A stretch of DNA of 64,000 nt from DASWJZ01 sp963846475 (GTDB lineage: Bacteria; Pseudomonadota; Alphaproteobacteria; Rhizobiales; Afifellaceae). How positions within the stretch are numbered: the stretch's first letter is position 1; the number at the start of each line of letters is the position of its first letter. The position numbers were made by a program, and so were the translations under genes. Positions 1 to 9,558 of this stretch are shown here, piece after piece. The notes under the pieces are model-generated. The model saw only the letters and a program-made list of their open reading frames with translations, made no database searches and was not told the DNA's origin. The stretch lies in NCBI GenBank assembly GCA_963846475.1, contig CAWJVZ010000004.1, positions 558,001 through 622,000 on the forward strand, in the 5' to 3' direction.

Positions 1-1250
1 CGAACGCCATCGAGCGCGCCGGCGAGCCGCTCCAGCGCCGCCGTGCGGTCGGCGCCGGTGGCGATCACCTTCGCCAGCATCGAATCGTAGATGCGGCCCG
101 ATGACGGCCCCCTCCTCCACGCCGGAATCGACGCGGATGCCGGGGCCGGTCGGGAACGATGCGGCCCAGAGCCGGCCCGTGGACGGGCGGAAATCGGCGC
201 CAGGGTCCTCGGCATAGAGCCGCGCCTCGATGGCGTGGCCGCGAAGGGCGATCTCGTCCTGGCGGAGCGGCAGGGGCTCGCCCGCGGCAACCCGCAACTG
301 CCATTCGACGAGGTCGAGCCCGGTGACCGCTTCCGTCACCGGGTGCTCCACCTGCAGGCGCGTATTCATCTCCATGAAGAAGAAGCCGTTCGGAACGAGG
401 CCGCGCGAAGCATCGGCGATGAACTCGACCGTCCCAGCGCCCTGATAGCCGACGGCCGCCGCGGCCTTGACCGCCGCCGCTCCCATTGCCCGCGCGCATT
501 TCGGGCGGCAGGCCGGGCGCCGGCGCCTCCTCCAGAACTTTCTGGTGGCGCCGCTGCACCGAGCAGTCGCGCTCGAAGAGGTGGACGACGTTGCCGTGTG
601 TGTCGGCGAAGACCTGCACCTCGATATGGCGGGGCGTAGCGACGTAGCGCTCGATGAGCACGCGGTCGTCGCCGAAGGCCGCAAGCGCCTCGCGCTTTGC
701 GGCCGACAGACCGGCATCGAAATCGAGCGCCCGGTCGATGCGGCGCATGCCGCGGCCGCCGCCGCCGGCAATCGCCTTGATCAGCACGGGATAGCCGATC
801 TCATAGGCCTTCTGCTTCAGAAAATCCGGCTCCTGGCGCTCGCCGTTGTAGCCTGGCACGACCGCCACGCCGGCGCGCGCCATGATCGTCTTGGCCTCTG
901 CCTTGGAGCCCATGGCGCGGATCGCCTGTGCCGGCGGGCCGACGAAGATCAGGCCGGCGGCGGCGCAGGCCTCGGCGAAATCGGCGTTTTCGGAAAGGAA
1001 GCCGTAGCCGGGATGGATGGAATCCGCACCCGCGTTTTTGGCGGCCTCGATGATCCGCTCGATCGACAGATAGGAATCCGCCGCGGGGCCTGTCGCCGAT
1101 CAGCACCGCCTCGTCGGCCTCCCGCCAATGCGGCCAGCTGCGATCAGCCTCGGTATAGACCGCCACTGTGCGCACGCCCATGCGTCGGGCCGTGGCGACG
1201 ATGCGGCGGGCGATCTCGCCGCGATTGGCGATCAGGAGCGACTTCAGCAT
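1..1250 (-). pseudogene. Biotin carboxylase subunit of an acyl-CoA carboxylase (frameshifted, 3' end outside window)
   Basis: The start at 1250 gives MLKSLLIANRGEIARRI, the classic N-terminus of the biotin-carboxylase subunit of acetyl-, propionyl- or methylcrotonyl-CoA carboxylases, which carboxylates biotin using ATP and bicarbonate. Joining frames recovers the family order: the SIHPGYGFLSENA region, the ATP-grasp glycine loop KAIAGGGGRGMR, the HIEVQVFAD and ERDCSVQRRHQK motifs and EMNTRLQVEHPVTE. The frame breaks about three times, near 1090, 505 and 95, each behaving like one extra base; the first is in a CCCC run and the second in a GGG run. The gene leaves the window at base 1, so the biotin-carrier end is not seen. 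The acyl substrate cannot be decided. Real decay or sequence errors are both possible; the conserved sequence on both sides of each break favours errors. Confidence 0.8.
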
Positions 1251-1343
1251 GCCGGCAATGTCGCCGCGCGCATCGCGATTGTCGATCCGCGAAACGCGAC
1301 GCTATGCTTGAGAGCGGCTTCGAAACAGCCAAGCGGGGCAACC

Positions 1344-3183
1344 TTGTCCGTCCAGCACGCGCCAGCACCGGCCTCGCCGCTCCTGCGCGGCAGCGTCGCG
1401 CAGCGCCTGCGGATCGGCTCCGGCCTCATCCTCTTCACCTTTGCGCTGACGCATTTTTTGAACCACGCGCTCGGCCTGTTCGGCATCGAGGCCATGGAGA
1501 TGGCGCAGGAATGGCGCACGGCCATGACCCGCTCCGTCGTGGGCACATTCGTGCTCGCGGCTGCGCTCGCCACGCATATGGGTCTGAACCTATATAAGGT
1601 GGCGCGCCGCTCCACGTGGCGAATGCCCGTCTGGGAGGCCGTGCAGATCGTCCTTGGCCTGTCCATTCCGGTCATGCTCTTCTGGCACGGCGCCTATATG
1701 CGCGGCCTGCATGTCCTGGAGGGCTCCGATACCCGCTATTCCGACATGCTGCTGGGCCTGTGGAGCAATTGGGCGCTGTGGCAGACGGTGCTGCTGCTCC
1801 TCGTCTGGGTGCATGGCTGCATCGGGCTGCATTTCTGGCTCCGCCTCAGCCCGAAATACCGACGCGTCGCCCCTGTGCTTTTCGCCGCCGCGGTGCTTGT
1901 CCCGGCCCTGGCGCTGTCGGGCTTCATGGTGGCCGGGCGCGAAGCTGCGGCGATCGCGGCGGAGAAGGCCGTTGCCGCCACCGTCGAGCTGGACGAATAC
2001 GGCAATCCGATCGCTTCCGCCCCGGCCAGCGTCCAATACGATGAATACGGCTCCCCGATCGCGTCCGCCGCCCCCGCCGGTGTGGAATACGACGAATACG
2101 GCTATCCCATCGCCGCGGCCGCCGGACCGGCGCTCAAGGCCACCGACGTTCAGCTCTACGCCTACTGGTTCGCGTGGGCGCTCCTCGCCATGGTCGCAGC
2201 CACGCTGGCGATCCGCACTTTGCTGCGCCGGCGCGGCCGGCGTGCCCGCCTCACCTACACGGCGGGGCCGTCGCTGCTCGCCCCCGTCGGGCCGACGCTC
2301 CTGGAGCTCAGCCGCATGTTCGGCGTGCCGCATGCCTCCATCTGCGGCGGCCGCGCGCGCTGCTCCACCTGCCGTGTCAGAATCGAGGAGGCGGCACGCG
2401 GTGCCGCCGCCGAACGGCGCGGAGGCGGCCACGCTGGCGCGGATCAATGCGGATGACGACGTGCGCCTGGCTTGCCAATTGCGGCCGGCGGGCGACCTGA
2501 CCGTCACCCGGCTTGTGCATCCGCCCGAAGCGCGCCGCCCGATTTTCTTGTCCGACGTGGAGGATTCCGGAGTGGAGCGCACGCTCGCCATCCTGTTCCT
2601 CGACATCCGCGGCTTCACCGCGATCAGCGAGGCGCGGCTCCCCTACGACACCGTGTTCCTGCTCAACCGCTTCTTCGCCGAGATCGGCGAGGCGACCACG
2701 GCGAGCGGCGGCTGGATCGACAAATACATGGGCGACGGCATGATGGCGCTGTTCGGCGTCAGCCAGCCGATGGAGGCGGCCTGCCGCGCCGCGCTGGTCG
2801 CAGCGATGCAGATCGACGCCGCGCTGGAACGGCTGAACCGGGAGCTTGCGGGCGAGCTGCCGGCGCCGCTGAAGATCGGCATCGGCCTGCATGTCGGCCC
2901 GCTGGTGCTCGGCCGCATCGGCCATCGCGCTTCGGCCGCGACCACGGTGATCGGCCCGGCGGTGAACGTGGCGAGCCGGCTGGAGAGCCTGACCAAGGAG
3001 CATGGCGTGCAGATCGTCGCCTCCGCCGAGCTTGCCGAGAGAGCCGGCCTGCCCGCCGGCGCGTTCCCGGAGACGGTCGTGACGGTGCGCGGCACCTCGG
3101 CGCCGCTCGCGGTGGTGCTCATCGCACGCGGCGGCGATCTTGGGAGGCTGCTCGGCGCGGCGGACCAACGCTCCGCCGCGTGA
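1344..3183 (+). pseudogene. cyaC: CyaC-like redox-sensing membrane adenylate cyclase (one apparent frameshift)
   Basis: Predicted membrane class III nucleotide cyclase. The N-terminal part has about six hydrophobic helices with paired histidines (LTHFLNHALG, ATHMGLN, FWHGAYM, WVHGCIGLHFW), like the diheme anchor of succinate dehydrogenase; Sinorhizobium CyaC has such a quinone-responsive anchor. A [2Fe-2S] ferredoxin motif follows (CGGRARCSTC), then the cyclase domain with metal aspartates in FLDIRGFT and YMGDGMMALFG and the VNVASR signature. A TTG start at 1344 behind AAGCGGGG fits because homology begins shortly after it; an ATG start is not available in frame. The frame shifts by +1 near 2388-2405, between the ferredoxin and cyclase domains. 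A loop at 1990-2115 holds three tandem copies of a YDEYG-x-PIA unit. cAMP would be made on the cytoplasmic side. Confidence 0.78.
1984..2118 (+). repeat. Threefold in-frame repeat in the CyaC-like membrane domain
   Basis: Three successive units read DEYGNPIAS, DEYGSPIAS and DEYGYPIA, each preceded by a short Val-Glu/Gln-Tyr or Val-Glu-Leu linker, with a period of about 17-18 codons. They lie between the fifth and sixth predicted helices, so on the far side of the membrane or in an interhelical loop. The unit is acidic and tyrosine-rich and is not part of the SdhC-like fold. Confidence 0.7.
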
Positions 3184-3494
3184 GGGGCCACGGGGGCAGC
3201 GGCCCGGTTCGATTGCATCGGGCATGGGTTGCCGCATGCACGAGGACGGCCTGTTCGACGAGTCGCAGCTCGAAGGGCGGGATAAGCCCGAAGAGGTGGA
3301 CGCGGAGGCAACATGGCGCGATCCGGCAAGTTTCGCGGAATGCGATTTGCAGGCGGGCGGCGCCCTGTTGGGCGCCCGAAATTCTCAAACGCCGAATTTG
3401 GTTGCGAGCAAGTCGCGCCTTTCGGGATGCCCGGGATGTACCTTTGCAACCCCAGAGAGATGATTTATCTCTATAGCGTCACAGGGAGGACACT
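3184..3494. other. Intergenic stretch between the cyclase and the small secreted protein
   Basis: No convincing gene is seen in these 311 bases. A short GGCGCC inverted repeat with a six-base loop lies at about 3358-3375 but has no following T run. The last bases (ACAGGGAGG) supply the ribosome binding site of the next gene. Confidence 0.4.
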
Positions 3495-3912
3495 ATGAGA
3501 AACTTGGCCTACGTGCTTCCTGTTGTGTGCCTGTTTGCCCTCACTCCGGCGCTCGCTCAGATCGAGACCCCCCTCTCGAGTTCCAGCTTCACCCGCCGGC
3601 TCTCCGGACGACTCGGCTGGGGGTTTGCCGGACCGCGTCGCCGAGCTTGAGAGGCAATACGCAGCCCTCGCATCGGAAGTGAATATTCTCCACGGCCGGA
3701 TCGATAATCTGGCCGTGGAAACGTACATCGTCGTCAAAGGCGACCACAATCCGTGGCCCTTTGTCGGGCTGCATGTCGGTTGTGAGGATGCGGGCGCCAG
3801 CGCGGCGAGGATTTGCGGCAACAAGAAGGCCTTTGCGCATCAGCATCACGTGCAAGGCGGTGGCGCCTGCGGCTATGCGGTATCGACGATTGCGTGCCTG
3901 AAAGTGCGCTAA
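3495..3912 (+). pseudogene. Small secreted cysteine-containing protein (apparent frameshift in a C run)
   Basis: The start at 3495 follows AGGGAGG and encodes a clear Sec signal peptide, MRNLAYVLPVVCLFALTPALAQ, cut after ALA. The frame is lost at the run of six C around 3565-3571. Removing one C continues into a protein with a short amphipathic or coiled-coil part (RVAELERQYAALASEVNIL) and a C-terminal domain carrying four cysteines (VGCED, RICGN, GACGY, IACLK) that could form two disulfides. About 138 residues in all, periplasmic or secreted. No family recognised. It stands alone between the cyclase and serine deaminase genes. Confidence 0.55.
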
Positions 3913-4258
3913 GGATTGCCGCGAGCGCGTTTAGCTCGACTGGGCTGGGTCGCTGCAGCGCCCCGGCCGAAAGCCGGCTGCGGCGAGCTTCGCCTCGCAG
4001 CGGCGGATCCTCCACTTCGGTAGATGAGCCGGCGCCCGACGCGCGGGGGCGATCGCCGACTCTGGTATAGTGCTGGGCGCGCTGGCGGGCGAGAGACCCA
4101 CGAACCTGAGGGACGCGGAGTCCGTGGAAGGGCGTGCGTCATCGCCCGTCGCCTAAACCCTCCCCCGCCAAGAGGGGAGAGGTGCGGAGTCGCACCCTAA
4201 TCCGTCTCCTTCGCGGACACCTTCTCCCCACGGAAGAAGGCCCTGGCAACCCGGGAAC
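3913..4258. other. Intergenic stretch with a palindromic repeat
   Basis: No gene is seen. The second half holds a CTCTCCCC-type repeat (listed separately). The rest is GC-rich without recognisable signals. Confidence 0.4.
4158..4240. repeat. CTCTCCCC-type palindromic repeat, copy 1
   Basis: Starts CCCTCCCCCGCC and ends CTTCTCCCCACGGAAGAAGG, with an internal GTGCGGAGTCGCAC hairpin. Related copies occur at 9559-9706 and 36998-37133. It lies just beyond the 3' end of the serine deaminase gene. Confidence 0.55.
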
Positions 4259-5659
4259 TCAGCAGGCGACGACGTTGACGGCGAGGCCGCCCTGCGACGT
4301 CTCCTTGTATTTGTCGCTCATGTCGCGGCCGGTCTGGCGCATCGTCTCGATGCAATTGTCGAGCGGCACGAAATGCGAGCCGTCGCCGCGCAGCGCCAGC
4401 GACGCCGCGGTGACCGCCTTCACCGCGCCGAGCGCGTTCCGCTCGATGCACGGCACCTGCACCAGCCCGCCGATCGGGTCGCAGGTCATGCCGAGATGAT
4501 GCTCCAGCGCGATCTCGGCGGCGTTCTCGACCTGCGCATTGGTGGCGCCGAGCGCCGCCGCCAGCCCCGCCGCCGCCATGGCCGAGGCCGAGCCGACCTC
4601 GCCCTGGCAGCCGACCTCGGCGCCGGAGATCGAGGCGTTGTGCTTGATGATGCCGCCGATCGCCGCCGCCACGAGCAGGAAGGTGCGCACGCCCTCGCGG
4701 TCGGCGCCGACGCAATGGTCGAGATAATAGCGGATCACGGCCGGGATGACGCCCGGCCGCGCCGTTGGTCGGCGCGGTGACGACGCGGCCGCCGGCGGCG
4801 TTCTCCTCGTTGACCGCCATGGCGTAGATGCCGAGCCAGTCCATGACGCGGTGCGGCTGCAGGCTGTTGGCGCCGTGCTCGGCGAGGAGCTTTTGGTGGA
4901 TGTCCTGCGCCCGCCGCTTCACCTTCAGGCCGCCCGGCAGCGTGCCGGCGATGCGTCAGCCCGCGGTTGATGCAGGAGTTCCATCGCCGCCCAGATGCGG
5001 TCGAGCGCCGGCATCGAGGTCGATCGCCCGGCGCGCGCGCCTTCTCGTTGGCGCGCTTCATCTCGGCGATGGAGAGCCCGGACGCCTCGCCCATCTCGAG
5101 CATCTCGGCGCGCCGTGGCGAAGGGATACGGCACGTCCGTCGCCTGGGCAGGCGTCGGCGACGCCGCGTCCTGTTCCGCCCGCGCCAGCTCCTCGGCCGA
5201 GAGCACGAAGCCGCCGCCGACGGAATAGAAGGTGCGCTCGGCGAGAACGTTTCCCGCTTCGTCAAGGGCGCGGAAGATCATGCCGTTGGCGTGACCCGGC
5301 AGCGCCGGGCCGTAGGCGAATTCGATATCGGTCTTGGGATCGAAGGCGACCTCGGGATGGCCGATCGCGGACAGTTTTCGTTCCGTTTCGAGCTCCGCCA
5401 GGATGCACGGCACATGGTCGGGATCGACGGCATCGGGCCTCTCGCCCGCCAGGCCGAGGGCGATCGCGCTGTCGGTGCCGTGGCCCTTGCCGGTGAAGGC
5501 GAGCGAGCCGTGCAGGCTGACGGCGAGCCGCCGCGCCCGCCCCGCCAGCGGTGCAAGGTCCTCGGCAACGAAGCGGCGCGCCGCCACCATCGGCCCGACG
5601 GTATGCGAGCTCGACGGGCCGATGCCGATCTTGAAGATATCGAAGACGCTCAGGAACAT
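4259..5659 (-). pseudogene. sdaA: L-serine ammonia-lyase, iron-sulfur type (several frameshifts)
   Basis: Converts L-serine to pyruvate and ammonia in the cytoplasm. The N-terminus MFLSVFDIFKIGIGPSSSHT carries the SSSHT substrate loop of the one-chain enzyme. The C-terminal part shows all three expected [4Fe-4S] cysteines, in GCQGEVGS, GMTCDPIGG and PCIERNA, and ends in VNVVAC. Between them the coding sequence moves between frames about five times, near 5110, 5020, 4980, 4955 and 4750. Most of these behave as one-base insertions. Conserved residues persist on both sides of each break, so the gene is either recently broken or mis-sequenced. Total length matches the usual 455-465 residues once frames are joined. 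No close operon partner; the next gene is over 350 bases away. Confidence 0.82.
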
Positions 5660-5884
5660 TTTTGGTGTCCTGGCACTCTTCTACCCAACCGGGCATGGCC
5701 TCGCCGGTTCCGCCGCGACAGGCCGTGCCGCGGCCAGGGTTTTACCCGCCGGGCCAGCCAGTTGTTAAAGTAAATAAATCAAATTGTCTCCGAAACCGGT
5801 GGATTGTGCCAGAAGCAGAGCGTGGCCGCGTTGCAGCACCAGCCTTGACGGGCAACAAAGGACGCGCCAACCGAGGCAAGGAAA

Positions 5885-6025
5885 TTGCAGAAGATCCGCA
5901 CGGCAGATCCATCGGAGGAGCGACCCGAATATTCAGCGGGGACGCCGGTGATCACCTTCGGCATCCTCGCCTGCGCGGGTGCGATGGTCCTGGTGTTGGC
6001 CGTCGCGTTCGCCGCGGCACTGTAA
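5885..6025 (+). CDS. Possible 46-residue single-pass membrane peptide
   Basis: Too short for most gene callers. A TTG at 5885 lies four bases after AAGGAA and opens a frame of 46 codons ending at TAA 6023-6025. The product has a charged N-terminal part (QKIRTADPSEERPEYSAG) and one hydrophobic helix (ITFGILACAGAMVLVLAVAF). The charged head and single C-terminal helix resemble small respiratory-complex or membrane-anchor peptides, but I cannot place it in a family. It is the only coding signal in the 380-base gap between sdaA and msrB. An ATG start is not available. Confidence 0.3.
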   Translation: MQKIRTADPSEERPEYSAGTPVITFGILACAGAMVLVLAVAFAAAL

Positions 6026-6040
6026 TCCAGGCCGGCGGCG

Positions 6041-6544
6041 TCAGGCGGTCGCCGGACGGAACACCAGGGCGAGCCCGTTGATGCAATGGCGCTTGCCGGT
6101 CGGCGGCGGGCCGTCGTCGAAGACATGGCCGAGATGGCCGCCGCAACGGGCGCAGTGCACTTCGGTGCGCGTCATGAACAGGCTGGTGTCCTCTTCCGTG
6201 CCGACGGCTCCCTCGATGGGCGCCCAAAAGCTCGGCCAGCCGGTGCCGCTCTCGTATTTCGTCTCGGAGGAATAGAGCGGCAGGTCGCAGCCGGCGCAAT
6301 TGAAGGTGCCCTTGCGCTTCTCGTAAAGAAGCGGGCTGCTGCCGGCATATTCCGTGCCCTCCTCGCGCAAGATCTCATACTGCTCGGGCGTGAGGATCTT
6401 GCGCCATTCCTCCTCGGTCTTGGTAACCTCGAAGCTTTTTGCCACAGCGCTGCCGAAGGGGTTGCGGCCGCCTAAAATACCGGCGACCGCGGCCAATCCG
6501 AGGAGCGAGATCCCCGACAGGAGGAACCGGCGTCTGTCGATCAT
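6041..6544 (-). CDS. msrB: Peptide-methionine (R)-S-oxide reductase, exported
   Basis: Repairs methionine-R-sulfoxide in proteins. All MsrB hallmarks are present: the two zinc CxxC pairs (CAGC and CARC), GTGWPSFW, HLGHVFDDGP and the catalytic cysteine in RHCINGLAL. The N-terminus MIDRRRFLLSGISLLGLAAVAGIL looks like a twin-arginine signal, so the enzyme probably works in the periplasm. The start at 6544 is chosen over the ATG at 6565 because CGGAG lies seven bases before it and it puts the arginine pair at the extreme N-terminus. About 167 residues, longer than cytosolic MsrB because of the signal. Stands alone; the neighbouring sulfur-related MBL gene runs in the same direction. Confidence 0.88.
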   Translation of the reverse strand: MIDRRRFLLSGISLLGLAAVAGILGGRNPFGSAVAKSFEVTKTEEEWRKILTPEQYEILREEGTEYAGSSPLLYEKRKGTFNCAGCDLPLYSSETKYESGTGWPSFWAPIEGAVGTEEDTSLFMTRTEVHCARCGGHLGHVFDDGPPPTGKRHCINGLALVFRPATA

Positions 6545-6651
6545 GTCGAGCTCCGTATCATGCAATCGGCCGGACAGCAGACCGGCCGTGCGTTTCCCGA
6601 TCGTTTACTCCATATGGGGGCTGCGGCTGAATAGTTTTCCGTCACGCGCCA

Positions 6652-7557
6652 TCAATCCGCGGTGACCCCGCCGGAGGCTGCGGCTCCCGGCGAGTCGAGC
6701 GTCACCGGGATTTTCAGGTAGCGCACGCCGTTGGCCTCCGCCTCCGGCAGCTTGCCGGCCCTGATGTTGGTCTGGATTGCCGGCATCAGGAGGAGCGGCG
6801 CGGCTAGCGTCGCATCGCGCGCCTCGCGCCAGGCGACGAACTCGTCCTCGTTCCGGTCGACGAGATTGACGTTCCGGCGCTCCGCCGCGACCGTGCTTTC
6901 CCAGGCATAATCCTCCCGCCCGGGCGCCTTGTAGTCATGGCACATGAAGAGCCGCGTCTCGTCAGGGAGTGCCAGCAGACGCTGCATGGAGCGGTAGAGC
7001 GTGCGGGCATCGCCGCCCGGAAAGTCGGCGCGCGCCGTGCCGTAGTCCGGCATGAACAGCGTGTCGCCGACGAAGACCGCGTCGCCGATCTTGTAGGAAA
7101 TGTCGGCGGGCGTGTGGCCTGGCGTGTAGAGCACCTCGGCGTCAAGGTCGCCGATCGCAAAGTGCTCGCCGTCCCTGAAGAGGTGGTCGAATTCCGTGCC
7201 GTCGCCGGACACATCGGTCATGTTGAACACCGGCCGGAAGATCTTTTGCACGGTCTTGATGCGCTCGCCGATCGCGACGCGGGCGCCGGTCTTCAGCTTC
7301 AGGTACGGCGCCGCCGAGAGGTGGTCCGCATGGGCGTGCGTCTCCAGCACCCAGTCGAGCCCGACCCCTTCCTCCGCCGCGGCATCGAGCACCGCGTCGG
7401 CGGACTTCGTCGACGCCTTGCCTGAGCGGTGGTCGAAATCGAGCACCGGGTCGATCACCGCGCCGCGCTTCGTGCCGCGATCCCAGACGAGATAGCTGAC
7501 GGTGTTGGTCGGCTCGTCAAAAGCGGCTTTTATAGCCAACGCGTCGCTTGCGCCCAT
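6652..7557 (-). CDS. MBL-fold hydrolase of the persulfide dioxygenase / Blh type
   Basis: Metallo-beta-lactamase fold protein of 301 residues. It shows THAHADH at residues 73-79, the second metal histidine in TPGHTPAD and the bridging aspartate in FVGDTLF, followed by ARADFPGGD and a CHDY segment. These are typical of ETHE1/Blh sulfur dioxygenases, which oxidise glutathione persulfide to sulfite. The start at 7557 follows GAGAGG. No rhodanese or sulfite-handling gene is adjacent, so the substrate is inferred from family only. A glyoxalase II role is less likely given the length and motif context. Confidence 0.75.
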   Translation of the reverse strand: MGASDALAIKAAFDEPTNTVSYLVWDRGTKRGAVIDPVLDFDHRSGKASTKSADAVLDAAAEEGVGLDWVLETHAHADHLSAAPYLKLKTGARVAIGERIKTVQKIFRPVFNMTDVSGDGTEFDHLFRDGEHFAIGDLDAEVLYTPGHTPADISYKIGDAVFVGDTLFMPDYGTARADFPGGDARTLYRSMQRLLALPDETRLFMCHDYKAPGREDYAWESTVAAERRNVNLVDRNEDEFVAWREARDATLAAPLLLMPAIQTNIRAGKLPEAEANGVRYLKIPVTLDSPGAAASGGVTAD

Positions 7558-7599
7558 GGCGGCCTCTCATGCAGCCCGTCGGATCCATTATAACGGAAA

Positions 7600-7809
7600 T
7601 CAGCGGCGCTTCGTGTCCTTGTGCCTTAGGATGAGCGCCTTGCCACGGTCGCTCACCCGCCGCTGCCCGGCGCGTTCCAGCGCCAAGCCGAGCTCGGTCA
7701 GCCGGCGGAGGATCGTGGCCGGGACGAGCAGCGCTTCCGGCGCGCCGCGGTTGAGCCGGTGCAGCGCTTCCCATTCCTCCGCCGTCAGGTCGGCGCGGCC
7801 GGCATTCAT
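7600..7809 (-). CDS. Small protein translationally coupled to a phosphatase
   Basis: A 69-residue soluble basic protein starting MNAGRADLTAEEWEALHRLNRG. Its ATG overlaps the TGA of the upstream phosphatase gene as ATGA, which argues that it is real and made together with it. Content is mostly helical with a winged-helix-like ILRRLTELGLALE stretch. No family recognised. The coupling suggests a partner or regulator of the phosphatase. Confidence 0.6.
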   Translation of the reverse strand: MNAGRADLTAEEWEALHRLNRGAPEALLVPATILRRLTELGLALERAGQRRVSDRGKALILRHKDTKRR

Positions 7810-8384
7810 TCCGCCATCCGGACTTCCCGCTCGCGGCCGGACCGCCTGATCATGTCGGGAAGGTCCGGCCGCAGGCGGATCTGCTGGCCATAGTGGCGTT
7901 TCAGCGCGGCTGTCAGGCGGCCGCCGCGGCCCAATAGCTCGTCGGCCATGGCGACCATGCGCGAATTCGGCCAGGCCTGCGGCCGGATCTCCCGGATGTA
8001 AGCGAAGATCGCATCCTCGTCGGCGTCGGGACGCGCCTCGGCGAGCAACGTCGCCATGGAGGCGGTGGAACGCGAGATGCCGGCATGGCAGTGGACGAGA
8101 AGGTGGCCGAGCGGGTCGCTCCCCGAGTGGGCCGCCAGGCCCTCGCCGAACTGCAGCAGCTCCTCGATGTGGCGGCGCTCCGGCAGCAGCATCCCGGGCA
8201 ACGGATCGATGATGTCGTCGAAGCGGAGCGTGAGCCGCTTGTGCGGCGCATAGGCGGAAAAATCCTCCGGGTCGGGATAGCCCGGATCGAGAATCGACAG
8301 GACATGGGTCACGGCGGCGCCCTGGAACGAGGCGAGCTCGGTCAGGCCGCAAATAGTCAGGCGGCGGCTGGCTTGGTCTAGCAT
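7806..8384 (-). CDS. Tyrosine / dual-specificity protein phosphatase
   Basis: 192 residues. The P-loop VHCHAGISRSTAS has the catalytic cysteine at about residue 99 and arginine at about 105. Preceding aspartates (RFDDIID) and the compact size fit small bacterial DSP-like phosphatases, which remove phosphate from tyrosine or from other phosphoesters. The start at 8384 follows AAGGAG at good spacing. It overlaps the next small gene by four bases and lies 72 bases from the toroid-protein gene upstream, so the three may be co-transcribed. Physiological substrate unknown. Confidence 0.8.
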   Translation of the reverse strand: MLDQASRRLTICGLTELASFQGAAVTHVLSILDPGYPDPEDFSAYAPHKRLTLRFDDIIDPLPGMLLPERRHIEELLQFGEGLAAHSGSDPLGHLLVHCHAGISRSTASMATLLAEARPDADEDAIFAYIREIRPQAWPNSRMVAMADELLGRGGRLTAALKRHYGQQIRLRPDLPDMIRRSGREREVRMAE

Positions 8385-8456
8385 CGGGTCTCCTTGCCGC
8401 TGCGCTTAATAGAAGAAGTGTGGCGAGCGGAAGACCGGACAGCGCAGCGGCGGCGC

Positions 8457-9491
8457 TCAGACCGCAACTTCGGCCGCTTTCGGTTCTCCGCCCGGCGCGC
8501 CCATGACGGCGAAGGCAGCGAAGGCTGAAATGTTGTGCTGGATGTAGTCGATACGCACGTCCGGCTTGCCGGCGCCGCCGATGAAGCTGCCGTCCTTGCG
8601 GAAGAAGCGAACCTGTGCGGCGAGGCACTCCCGCACCACGGCTTCGCTCTCGGCGAAGGAAGGCCTGAGCCCTGCCGCGTCCGACCGGCCGAGAATCCGC
8701 ATATAGGCGAGGAGCGCCTCCGACCGGCAGGCGATCGGCGTCGACTCGTTGCGCGCCATATAGGCGCGGTGAGCAGAAATTCCGGCGGCGATGCGGGCGG
8801 CGTATTCGCGGTTCGCCGGGTTTGGTGCGAGCGCGTCGGCGAGGTCGAGCGTGTAGAGCATCCAATGGCTCTGCTCGGCGACGCCGTAATCACGCGGGCC
8901 GAGCGTGCCGATCACCTCCAGGGCGGCATCGCGCCAGAGCGCCTCGCCGGTCATCTGGTGCAGGCGAAGCAGGCCGAACAGCGCTTCGCCGGTGTAATAG
9001 CCGGAGCGGAAGGCGTAGGTCTCGCCGCTCGGATATTTCCGCCCGTGCACGAGATCGCCGTCGGGCGCGCGCTGGTCGAGGATGTAGCGGCCGAGCGCGC
9101 GGGCGGTCTCGACAAGCGTCGGATCGGGCGCCGCGCGGTTGAACTCGTAGAGGGCGAGCAGGGCCAGCCCGCTGCCGCCGAGCTTGATCTTGTCGCCGTC
9201 GACGACGCAGAGACGGTCCTCGCCGAGCGGCTTGACGAAGTTTTTCAACATATAGCGGGCGGCCCGCGTCGCCGCGCTCTCGACCTTTTCGTCGTGGCCG
9301 GCCATACGCATGACATCGAACATCGACCAGACTGCGCCGCAATGGCGCAGCACGTTGTACTGGTTGGCGACGAGGTTCTTTTCCGGGAGATAGCGATAGA
9401 CGAAGCGGCCGTCCGGCTGGACCAGGCCTGCCAGTCGCCGCGCGCCGTCGCGGGCGATTTTCCGGGCGGCTGCGTGGTAGTCGAAATCCAT
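8457..9491 (-). CDS. Helix-toroid protein, possible polysaccharide-active enzyme
   Basis: About 344 residues from the ATG at 9491, which follows AGGA at eight bases. Regular pairs of helices with conserved Tyr, Trp and Gly (RSGYYTGEALFGLLRLH, LTGEALWRDAALEV-like spacing) are typical of six-hairpin (alpha/alpha) barrel proteins such as polysaccharide hydrolases, lyases and uronyl epimerases. There is no signal peptide, so it would act in the cytoplasm. I recognise the fold pattern, not a specific family or catalytic pair. Its neighbour downstream is the dual-specificity phosphatase. Confidence 0.6.
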   Translation of the reverse strand: MDFDYHAAARKIARDGARRLAGLVQPDGRFVYRYLPEKNLVANQYNVLRHCGAVWSMFDVMRMAGHDEKVESAATRAARYMLKNFVKPLGEDRLCVVDGDKIKLGGSGLALLALYEFNRAAPDPTLVETARALGRYILDQRAPDGDLVHGRKYPSGETYAFRSGYYTGEALFGLLRLHQMTGEALWRDAALEVIGTLGPRDYGVAEQSHWMLYTLDLADALAPNPANREYAARIAAGISAHRAYMARNESTPIACRSEALLAYMRILGRSDAAGLRPSFAESEAVVRECLAAQVRFFRKDGSFIGGAGKPDVRIDYIQHNISAFAAFAVMGAPGGEPKAAEVAV

Positions 9492-9558
9492 CGGGCGATC
9501 CTGGCGGGCGGCCCTCACTAGCCGGAACGGCCCGGCGTTCCAAGGGCTCGGCCGAAAG

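Noticed and set aside
467..1597. Long open frame on the + strand opposite the carboxylase gene
   Set aside because: It is the antisense shadow of biotin carboxylase; its sequence has no domain pattern and high GC keeps all frames open.
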